Positions 1-5,002 of a DNA stretch of 5,002 nt are shown here, piece after piece (the first letter of the stretch is position 1; the number at the start of each line of letters is the position of its first letter). The notes beneath the pieces are model-generated. The model saw nothing but the letters and a program-made list of their open reading frames with translations, was not told the DNA's origin and did no database searches. The DNA is taken from positions 1 to 5,002 of the forward strand of contig DERU01000229.1 of assembly GCA_002361095.1 (NCBI GenBank). The letters run 5' to 3'. Made by a program: the position numbers and the translations under genes. The stretch comes from Lachnospiraceae bacterium UBA3332. Lineage in GTDB: Bacteria > Bacillota > Clostridia > Lachnospirales > Lachnospiraceae.

Positions 1-42
1 GGCTGCAAAATTGATTTCCGTGGCAAAAAATTTTGTGGTAGT

Positions 43-146
43 GTAACAGTTCGGCTCCCAATGTCAGCGGCTTAAGGCGGGAGGCAGGCACGCGGACCGG
101 TTTGCCCCAACCCCTCCCCGTCCCATGAAAAGTAACGAACTGTTAC
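43..146. repeat. Nested inverted-repeat element upstream of the lactonase gene
   Basis: An 11-bp perfect inverted repeat (GTAACAGTTCG at 43-53, CGAACTGTTAC at 136-146) encloses about 82 bp. Inside it two further complementary blocks lie in the right order to extend a hairpin: GGGAGG (79-84) with CCTCCC (113-118), and GGCA (87-90) with TGCC (103-106), around a 12-nt apex. The right arm is also half of a smaller dyad, GTAAC-N5-GTTAC (132-146). The whole lies upstream of the lactonase promoter, so it should not be in that mRNA. It could be the 3' end of a transcript from outside the window, a structured RNA, an interspersed palindromic repeat or a binding site. No open frame of convincing length covers it. 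The function is not known. Confidence 0.5.
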
Positions 147-175
147 CTTAACCGTAATAAAATTTGGAAAAGGGA

Positions 176-205
176 TTAACAAGAGACAGGGGTCTGTGCT
201 ATAAT
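176..205 (+). promoter_or_regulatory. Predicted sigma-A promoter of the lactonase-family gene
   Basis: A -35 box TTAACA (176-181, five of six consensus bases) and a perfect -10 box TATAAT (200-205) are separated by 18 bp. A TG one base before the -10 box (197-198) gives an extended -10 element. Transcription would start near 212. That leaves a leader of about 30 nt to the ATG at 243 but only about 10 nt to the ATG at 222, which supports the downstream start. Confidence 0.75.
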
Positions 206-223
206 TTAAGAAATTGGCTGTAT

Positions 224-230
224 GGGGAGG
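224..230 (+). promoter_or_regulatory. Ribosome binding site that decides the lactonase start
   Basis: GGGGAGG lies 12 nt before the ATG at 243. It lies inside the reading frame opened by the alternative ATG at 222, which has no purine-rich site in front of it. The spacing is a little long, but together with the promoter position it favours translation from 243. Confidence 0.6.
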
Positions 231-242
231 TTGGAAACGGAA

Positions 243-1292
243 ATGAGCGGAAAATATGTGGCTTATGTGTCTACCTATACGATGGGAGACCATCACGGTA
301 TTTGTATTTATGATGTGGATATGGAGAACGGGAGATTTACGCTAAAGGACAGGGTGGAGATTACCAACTCTTCCTATTTAAGCATTTCCCATAACAGAAA
401 GTGGCTGTATTCCATCACGGATATGGGGGTAGAGGCCTATGAGATTTTACCGGACGGCGGATTAAAGACGATCAACCGTGCGGGAATCAATGGCATGAGG
501 GGACATTATTTGTCCACGGATTATGATGATCATTTTCTGTTTGTGGCGGGATGGCATGACGGAAAGATCACGGCGCTGCGCCTGCGTGAGGACGGCAGCG
601 TGGGGGAGATTACCGACGAGATCTTTCACCGGGGGCTGGGCAGCATCGCGGAGCGTAATTTCCGCCCCCATGTGAGCTGTGTGAAAATGACGCGGGATAA
701 CCATTACCTGTGCGCGGCGGATATGGGGCTGGATCATACCAAGGTGTACCGGCTGGATCATGAAAGCGGGAAATTAAAGCTGGCCGATGTTATCAGAAGC
801 GAGGTGGAGTCCGCGCCCAGCCATATTAAGTTCAGCAGGGAGGGTAAATACCTTTATATTGTCCATGAACTCAAAAAGATTATTGATGTGTATACGTATA
901 AAGAGGAACATGACAATCCGTTTTTTGAAAAGATCCAGACGATCCCAACAGTGAACGATTACCATGCCAGCGGTACGGCGGCCAGCGCCCTGAATCTGTC
1001 GGAGGATTTTAAATATCTGGTCAGTTCCAACGCGGGAGATAACAGTGTGGTGGTTTACCGGATCGAGCAGTCCGACGGACGTTTGGATAAGCTGCTGTGC
1101 CTGCCCATCAGCGGGGAGTATCCCAAGGATGCGGCGCTGTTTCCCGATAACCGCCATTTGGTGTCGTTAAACCATGAATCCAATACGATGACCTTTTTCC
1201 ATGTGGATATGGAGAAGGGATTGATTGTCATGAACGGGAAGGAACTTCCGGTGGATCAGCCCAATTGCGTGATTTTCCACCGGATTGGGTGA
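243..1292 (+). CDS. Lactonase-family seven-bladed beta-propeller protein (6-phosphogluconolactonase-like)
   Basis: A 349-residue protein with the repeated blade pattern of the lactonase family (the Pgl/YbhE type, normally 330-390 residues). Recurrent 'sxdgkyLyv..' strands are visible, for example YLSISHNRKWLYSI near 45-58, HVSCVKMTRDNHYLCAADMG near 143-162, HIKFSREGKYLYIV near 194-207 and the C-terminal DNRHLVSLNHESNTMTFFHV near 302-321. No signal peptide or membrane segment is seen, so it is probably cytosolic. Characterised relatives hydrolyse 6-phosphogluconolactone in the pentose phosphate pathway. Here the family's usual GPRH motif reads APSH (191-194) and the usual SNRG reads SNAG (262-265), so two commonly conserved arginines are absent. 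The fold is confident and the substrate is not. The start at 243 rather than the in-frame ATG at 222 rests on the ribosome binding site, the promoter position and the MSGKYVAYVSTYT opening, which is typical of the family. The gene has its own promoter and runs convergently into the TetR-family gene. Confidence 0.88.
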   Translation: MSGKYVAYVSTYTMGDHHGICIYDVDMENGRFTLKDRVEITNSSYLSISHNRKWLYSITDMGVEAYEILPDGGLKTINRAGINGMRGHYLSTDYDDHFLFVAGWHDGKITALRLREDGSVGEITDEIFHRGLGSIAERNFRPHVSCVKMTRDNHYLCAADMGLDHTKVYRLDHESGKLKLADVIRSEVESAPSHIKFSREGKYLYIVHELKKIIDVYTYKEEHDNPFFEKIQTIPTVNDYHASGTAASALNLSEDFKYLVSSNAGDNSVVVYRIEQSDGRLDKLLCLPISGEYPKDAALFPDNRHLVSLNHESNTMTFFHVDMEKGLIVMNGKELPVDQPNCVIFHRIG

Positions 1293-1307
1293 GGAATGTA
1301 AAATGCG

Positions 1308-1356
1308 GGGGAAATATCAGAAAAATCCTTTTGCCAGACATTCGGATATTTTCCCC
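1308..1356. terminator. Imperfect hairpin across the lactonase/TetR convergent junction, possible terminator
   Basis: GGGGAAATATC (1308-1318) is complementary to GATATTTTCCCC (1345-1356) with one bulged base, leaving a loop of 26 nt that itself holds a short AAAAATCCTTTT dyad. The structure spans the TetR stop codon. Read on the - strand, the closing arm is followed by a short T-stretch (GCATTTTA), so it might terminate the regulator's mRNA. No T-run follows it on the + strand. The large loop and weak T-run make this a tentative call. Confidence 0.3.
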
Positions 1357-1850
1357 AGGATATGCACGAGTAGTTCCTGGTCTGCATGCCCATAGGTAGC
1401 GTGTGCGCAGGCGCAGCCCTGTACCAGGAAGGTCAGCAGCACTTCTTTTTCCAGATCGCCCCGGTATTCGGGATGGGCGTCAAAGACGGCGGCCTTGATT
1501 TTGGGTTCCAGTTTCGCTATCAGAAACGGCTGGCGGCTTCCGGAAAACAGGATATTCACCAGCGTGCCCTTGCCGGATAGGGCGTCAAAAAGTTCCCGGC
1601 ATCCTTCCGACGGATTTTCCAGCAGGGAGTTGACATGGGGAATGCTTGTAAAGATTTCTTCAATGGCTTGTGTTTCCAGCATGTCGGACAATTCATAAAG
1701 ATCCTGAAAATGCTGATAAAAAGTAGCCTTATGGATCAGCGCTTTCCCGGAGAGTTCCTTCACGGTTATTTTTTCCAAAGGTTTGACGGTTCGCAATTCC
1801 AAAAAAGCATTGATAATGCTCCTTTGCGTCCGCTGTATTCTGAAATCCAT
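1317..1850 (-). CDS. TetR/AcrR-family transcriptional regulator
   Basis: A 177-residue protein, within the short end of the TetR range. The N-terminal DNA-binding domain is clear: helix 1 (RTQRSIINAFLELR, residues 7-20), then the helix-turn-helix at about 28-51 ending in the family hallmark KATFYQHFQD (41-50). Residues from about 55 onward form the helical ligand-binding and dimerisation half, including a Cys/His-containing stretch (QGCACAHATYGH, 144-155). The ligand cannot be predicted. The ATG at 1850 has GGAGG (1861-1865 on the - strand) 10 nt upstream. The gene is transcribed away from glgB and towards the lactonase gene. A 16-bp palindrome overlaps its own predicted -35 box, as expected for an autorepressor. 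Control of glgB is plausible from the divergent layout but unproven. Confidence 0.9.
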   Translation of the reverse strand: MDFRIQRTQRSIINAFLELRTVKPLEKITVKELSGKALIHKATFYQHFQDLYELSDMLETQAIEEIFTSIPHVNSLLENPSEGCRELFDALSGKGTLVNILFSGSRQPFLIAKLEPKIKAAVFDAHPEYRGDLEKEVLLTFLVQGCACAHATYGHADQELLVHILGKISECLAKGFF

Positions 1851-1873
1851 CTCATCTTTTCCTCCATGTCCAA

Positions 1874-1903
1874 ATTATATTTTCCAATCCGACATTTTGT
1901 GAA
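1874..1903 (-). promoter_or_regulatory. Predicted sigma-A promoter of the TetR-family gene
   Basis: On the - strand, TTCACA (1898-1903, five of six consensus bases) and a perfect TATAAT (1874-1879) are separated by 18 bp. The start would fall near 1867, just before the GGAGG ribosome binding site, so the leader is very short, about 17 nt. Confidence 0.65.
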
Positions 1904-1907
1904 ATGT
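1892..1907. promoter_or_regulatory. Candidate TetR-type operator palindrome
   Basis: ACATTT-TGTG-AAATGT is a dyad with perfect 6-bp arms. It covers the regulator's predicted -35 box (1898-1903) and lies about 35 bp upstream of the glgB -35 box. The GACATT half-site recurs in the same orientation at 1920-1925, closer to glgB. The position and size suit an autorepressor operator. Binding by the adjacent regulator is an inference. Confidence 0.45.
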
Positions 1908-1941
1908 GTCGATTTACCAGACATTCCCAAAAATCTGCTGA

Positions 1942-1969
1942 TTGTGGTTTCTGTCCTGTCCCCTATAAT
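1942..1969 (+). promoter_or_regulatory. Predicted promoter of glgB
   Basis: A perfect -10 box TATAAT (1964-1969) is preceded at 16 bp by TTGTGG (1942-1947), a weak -35 box that keeps only the TTG core. A second TATAAT follows immediately at 1970-1975, and the two form part of a 12-bp AT palindrome (1966-1977). The start would be near 1976, giving a leader of about 40 nt. The weak -35 box would fit a regulated promoter. Confidence 0.5.
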
Positions 1970-2007
1970 TATAATTAAAAAAACGACGGTAGTCAAATTA
2001 GCAGAAT

Positions 2008-2013
2008 GGGGGA
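2008..2013 (+). promoter_or_regulatory. Ribosome binding site that decides the glgB start
   Basis: GGGGGA sits 4 nt before the ATG at 2018, and its first G is the last base of the alternative ATG at 2006. No comparable site precedes 2006 at a usable distance. The short spacing is acceptable and favours the start at 2018. Confidence 0.55.
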
Positions 2014-2017
2014 TTGT

Positions 2018-3808
2018 ATGGATCGGTATGGGTTTTATACGGGACAGATTTTTGATGCGTATGAGGAACTGGGCTGTCATCTTTTGGAGGAAGGGGCAGT
2101 GTTTCGCACGTTTGCGCCGGCGGCCTTGCGGATTGCGGTAATCGGGGAGTTTAACGGCTGGCAGGAAACGCCGATGCAGAAGGTGCAGGACGGAAATTTC
2201 TGGGAATGCTATATCGCGGGCATCAGGGAAGGGCAGATGTACAAATTCCGGGTGTATGACCGGGAGGGCGGCGTTGTAGACCATTGCGATCCATACGGAT
2301 TTGGCATGGAATTGCGGCCCAATTGCGCCTCCATCGTGCGCGACATGGGAGCCTATCGGTTTAACGATGATACCTGGATGAAAACAAGGGGCGACCGCAG
2401 GACAGAGCCGCTCAATATTTACGAGGTACATTTGGGCTCTTGGAAAAAGAACGGAAAGGACGAAAACGGCTGGTATACTTACAAAGAAATTGCGCGTCCG
2501 CTGGCGGCCTATGTAAAGGAGGCCGGGTATAATTATCTGGAACTTATGCCCCTGGCGGAGCATCCCTGCGACGAGTCCTGGGGATATCAGATCACAGGAT
2601 TTTACAGTCCGACAGCCCGGTACGGTACGGCGGATGAACTGAAAGAATTTGTGGATGTCATGCATCAGAACGGAATCGGCGTAATCCTGGATTTTGTGCC
2701 GGTACATTTTGCGGTGGACGGGTACGGGCTGGCTGACTATGACGGTACCTCCCTGTACGAGTATCCGAATAGGGATGTAGGCAACAGCGAGTGGGGCAGT
2801 AAGAATTTTATCCATTCGCGGGGCGAGGTGAGAAGCTTTCTGCAGTCCAACGCGGCCTATTGGCTTAAGGAGTATCATTTCGACGGCCTGCGCATGGATG
2901 CCATCTGCAATATGATTTATTGGCAGGGGGATAAGGCGCGGGGCGTTAACGGCAATGCCGTTTCGTTTTTGCAGACCATGAACAGCGGCTTAAAACAGCG
3001 TTTTGGCGGAATTATTTTGGCGGCGGAGGATTCCACCTCTTTTCCGGGCGTGACGGGGCCGGTATGGGAAAACGGGCTGGGTTTTGATTACAAGTGGGAT
3101 ATGGGATGGATGAACGATACCCTGGACTATTTCCGGTCGGCGCCCCAATACCGGACGCGGGATTACCATAAGCTGACGTTTTCCATGATGTATTACTACG
3201 ATGCAAATTTTCTCCTGCCCTTTTCCCATGACGAGGTTGTGCATGGGAAAGCGACGGTTGTCCAGAAGATGAACGGGGCGTATGAGGAAAAATTTCCGCA
3301 GGCCAGGGCGCTGTACCTGTATATGTATGCGCATCCGGGGAAAAAACTGAACTTTATGGGAAACGAACTGGGGCAGCTTCGGGAATGGAGCGAAAAACAG
3401 GAACAGGACTGGTGTGTGTTAACCTATCCGGTTCATGATGCTTTTCACAATTTCATGAAGGATTTGCATCATCTTTACCTGGAAAATCCGGCGCTTTGGG
3501 AAAAAGATTATGACAGGGACGGCTTTTTGTGGTGGGACTGCCATGAAGAGGAAAAATGCGTTTATGTGTTCGAGCGCAGGAGCAGGAACCAGAGAATCCT
3601 GGCGGTATTTTGCTTTGCGGATCAGGAAGCGGAAGATTTTGAGATCAAATCCGACACGGACCGACAGCTGATCCCCCTTATGTCCACAGAGTGGGAACGA
3701 TATGGGGGAAGCTGCAAAAAGTCCCTGCGGGCATTGCGCTTTCAAGAGGGAAAAATATGTCTTAGCCTGCCCGCATTTTCCGGAATGTTGTTTGAGATCA
3801 AAGCCTGA
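2018..3808 (+). CDS. glgB: 1,4-alpha-glucan (glycogen) branching enzyme
   Basis: A 596-residue GH13 enzyme that cuts alpha-1,4 glucan chains and re-attaches them by alpha-1,6 links during glycogen synthesis in the cytosol. In order: an N-terminal CBM48 beta-sandwich at about 25-100 (IGEFNGW at 42-48), the catalytic barrel from about 135 to 475, and a C-terminal beta domain to the end. All catalytic motifs are intact: DFVPVHF (225-231), GLRMDAI with nucleophile Asp294, AAEDSTSFPGV with acid/base Glu337, and SHDEVVHGK with His404-Asp405. The branching-enzyme hallmarks AEHPCDESWGYQ and SHDEVVHGK separate it from debranching enzymes. It is shorter than E. coli GlgB (about 728) because it lacks the extra N-terminal module, like many Gram-positive forms. 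The start at 2018 gives the MDRYGFYTG opening; the in-frame ATG at 2006 lacks a ribosome binding site. No other glycogen gene lies in the window. It ends one base from the aroC stop. Confidence 0.95.
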   Translation: MDRYGFYTGQIFDAYEELGCHLLEEGAVFRTFAPAALRIAVIGEFNGWQETPMQKVQDGNFWECYIAGIREGQMYKFRVYDREGGVVDHCDPYGFGMELRPNCASIVRDMGAYRFNDDTWMKTRGDRRTEPLNIYEVHLGSWKKNGKDENGWYTYKEIARPLAAYVKEAGYNYLELMPLAEHPCDESWGYQITGFYSPTARYGTADELKEFVDVMHQNGIGVILDFVPVHFAVDGYGLADYDGTSLYEYPNRDVGNSEWGSKNFIHSRGEVRSFLQSNAAYWLKEYHFDGLRMDAICNMIYWQGDKARGVNGNAVSFLQTMNSGLKQRFGGIILAAEDSTSFPGVTGPVWENGLGFDYKWDMGWMNDTLDYFRSAPQYRTRDYHKLTFSMMYYYDANFLLPFSHDEVVHGKATVVQKMNGAYEEKFPQARALYLYMYAHPGKKLNFMGNELGQLREWSEKQEQDWCVLTYPVHDAFHNFMKDLHHLYLENPALWEKDYDRDGFLWWDCHEEEKCVYVFERRSRNQRILAVFCFADQEAEDFEIKSDTDRQLIPLMSTEWERYGGSCKKSLRALRFQEGKICLSLPAFSGMLFEIKA

Positions 3809-3809
3809 G

Positions 3810-4916
3810 TCAAAAATCCGGGCGGTAGAAAGCCGTTATTTTATCCATTCTTGCCGTCATGTTAGCCATGACCAGATCCAAAACGGCAAGCGCCGTCATG
3901 CATTCCACCACTACCACGGCCCTGGGGACGATGACGGGATCGTGCCGCCCTTTGATTTGCACAAGCCTGTTTTGGCCGTCTTTTCCCACAGTCTGCTGTT
4001 CCCGGAAGATGGAAGGGGTGGGTTTGACGTAGGCGCGCACAACGATGGGGGAGCCGTCGCTGATGCCGCCAAGAATGCCGCCCGCGTGATTGGTTTTTTT
4101 GTGGATGCCTGTGCCATCGGAGAAAAATGCGTCGTTGTTTTGGGAACCCTTTGCTGCGGCCACAGCGGTTCCGTCCCCGATTTCGACGGCCTTGACCGCG
4201 CCGACGGAAAGAATGGCGGCACCTAAGCGGGCGTCCAGTTTGTCAAAAACAGGTTCTCCGATTCCGGCGGGCATACCTGTGACAACGCATTCGATCATGC
4301 CGCCGGAGGAATCTTTTTCGGCCATACAGGAAGAGAGGTAGTGTTCCGCCTGCGCACTGGCAGTACGGTCCGGCATGGCCGTCGGGGTTTCCAAAATGGC
4401 GGCTTTGTCAAAACGTGCCCGGTCAATGGAGACAGGGCCGATGGAACCGGTGTAGGCGCAGACGGTGATCCCCAGTTCTTTTAAGATTTTGGCGGCAATG
4501 GCTCCGGCGGCTACCCGGCCGATGGTCTCCCTGCCGGAGGAACGGCCGCCGCCGCGATAGTCACGGAAGCCGTATTTTTCATCGAAGGTGTAATCCGCGT
4601 GCCCCGGCCTGTAATAGGACGCGATTTCGGAATAGTCCTGCGAACGCTGGGAAGTGTTTGGAACCAGCAGGGAAATCGGGGTTCCGGTGGTTTTTTCCTC
4701 AAAGATACCGGAAAGGATTTGGACGGTGTCCGCTTCCCTGCGGGGAGTGGCATAGCGCGTCGCACCGGGCTTACGCCTGTCCAGATATGTTTGAATGTCG
4801 GCTTCGCACAGGGGCAGCCCGGCGGGGCAGCCGTCCACCACGACGCCGAGGGCTTTTCCGTGGGATTCGCCCCATGTCGTAACCGTAAAATATTTTCCGA
4901 AGGTTGAACCTGCCAT
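3810..4916 (-). CDS. aroC: Chorismate synthase
   Basis: A 368-residue cytosolic enzyme that converts 5-enolpyruvylshikimate-3-phosphate to chorismate with reduced FMN, the last step of the shikimate pathway. All three family signatures are present: GESHG (16-20, invariant His19), GGGRSSGRET (122-131) and GRHDPVIVPRAVVVVE (323-338, with Asp326). DRRKPG (46-51), YRPGHADYT (102-110, conserved His106) and the glycine-rich NHAGGILGG (276-284) also fit the flavin and substrate site. The length matches monofunctional bacterial enzymes, which depend on a separate flavin reductase; no reductase domain is seen. The ATG at 4916 follows an AGAAAGGA ribosome binding site (4926-4933 on the - strand) at 9 nt. 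No other aro gene is visible, although the upstream neighbour is outside the window. It converges on glgB, with one base between the stop codons. Confidence 0.97.
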   Translation of the reverse strand: MAGSTFGKYFTVTTWGESHGKALGVVVDGCPAGLPLCEADIQTYLDRRKPGATRYATPRREADTVQILSGIFEEKTTGTPISLLVPNTSQRSQDYSEIASYYRPGHADYTFDEKYGFRDYRGGGRSSGRETIGRVAAGAIAAKILKELGITVCAYTGSIGPVSIDRARFDKAAILETPTAMPDRTASAQAEHYLSSCMAEKDSSGGMIECVVTGMPAGIGEPVFDKLDARLGAAILSVGAVKAVEIGDGTAVAAAKGSQNNDAFFSDGTGIHKKTNHAGGILGGISDGSPIVVRAYVKPTPSIFREQQTVGKDGQNRLVQIKGRHDPVIVPRAVVVVECMTALAVLDLVMANMTARMDKITAFYRPDF

Positions 4917-4937
4917 AGTCTTTTGTCCTTTCTGTTT

Positions 4938-4972
4938 GCGGAAAATGCCGCGCAGTAAATGCGCAGGCCTGC
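4938..4972 (-). other. Overlapping small dyads in the aroC leader
   Basis: Three short inverted repeats crowd the region before the aroC ribosome binding site: GCGG/CCGC (4938-4941 with 4948-4951), GCGCA/TGCGC (4950-4954 with 4960-4964) and the 10-bp perfect palindrome GCAGGCCTGC (4963-4972). Neighbouring dyads share bases, so as RNA they could not all form at once. A possible -10 box on the - strand (TATAGG at 4979-4984, preceded by TGC) would place them in the leader transcript, but its -35 box would be outside the window. They may be leader hairpins, a protein site or chance. Confidence 0.3.
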
Positions 4973-5002
4973 CTGAATCCTATAGCAAACGACAAAAATA
5001 TT

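Noticed and set aside
1..75. Possible C-terminal tail of an upstream gene: two + frames are open from the left edge, one ending in TAA at 44-46 and one in TAA at 73-75.
   Set aside because: The frames are 14 and 24 codons long with no recognisable sequence, so neither can be told from chance.
72..296. A 74-codon open frame on the - strand upstream of and overlapping the lactonase start.
   Set aside because: It overlaps the promoter and the first codons of the lactonase gene, its translation is low in structure, and no supporting ribosome binding site or homology is apparent.
1334..1926. The 10-mer CCAGACATTC occurs at 1334-1343 inside the TetR gene and again at 1917-1926 in the control region.
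   Set aside because: Roughly a dozen repeated 10-mers are expected by chance in 5 kb. The first copy is explained by coding sequence.
1970..1975. The second TATAAT as an independent glgB -10 box.
   Set aside because: No -35-like sequence lies at 16-18 bp from it. It more likely reflects the AT-rich palindrome next to the main -10 box.
1766..2878. A 370-codon open frame on the - strand, antisense to glgB and overlapping the TetR gene and the control region.
   Set aside because: It runs through two promoters and the start of a well-supported gene. Its translation is rich in His, Pro, Arg and Ile with no recognisable domain, typical of the shadow of a real coding frame.
3702..4226. A 174-codon open frame on the + strand over the glgB end and aroC.
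   Set aside because: It is antisense to the conserved aroC frame, with a His/Asp-rich translation that mirrors AroC codons. No ribosome binding site or domain supports it.

Overview
The window looks like ordinary chromosomal DNA from a Gram-positive Clostridia-type bacterium, most likely a member of the Lachnospiraceae. This is inferred from the style of the GlgB and lactonase proteins, the sigma-A-like promoters, the purine-rich ribosome binding sites and a base composition that looks near 50% GC. No species is claimed.

There are four intact genes in two convergent pairs. From left to right: a 242-bp non-coding stretch with a long inverted repeat and a good promoter; a beta-propeller lactonase-family gene on + (243-1292); a TetR-family regulator on - (1317-1850); a 167-bp divergent control region; glgB, glycogen branching enzyme, on + (2018-3808); aroC, chorismate synthase, on - (3810-4916); and the aroC leader to the window end. 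The stops of glgB and aroC are separated by one base. Those of the lactonase and the regulator are separated by 24 bases.

The genes do not form one visible pathway. GlgB makes alpha-1,6 branches in glycogen and AroC makes chorismate, the last common aromatic precursor. The lactonase-family protein is related to 6-phosphogluconolactonase but has lost arginines usual in that family, so its substrate is open. The regulator is divergent from glgB, and a 16-bp palindrome overlaps its own -35 box, which suggests autoregulation and possibly control of glgB. No mobile element, CRISPR array, tRNA or rRNA was seen, and no convincing new multi-gene system. The points most worth a second look are the nested inverted repeat at 43-146, the altered motifs of the lactonase, the palindrome in the divergent control region, and the terminator-poor convergent junctions.
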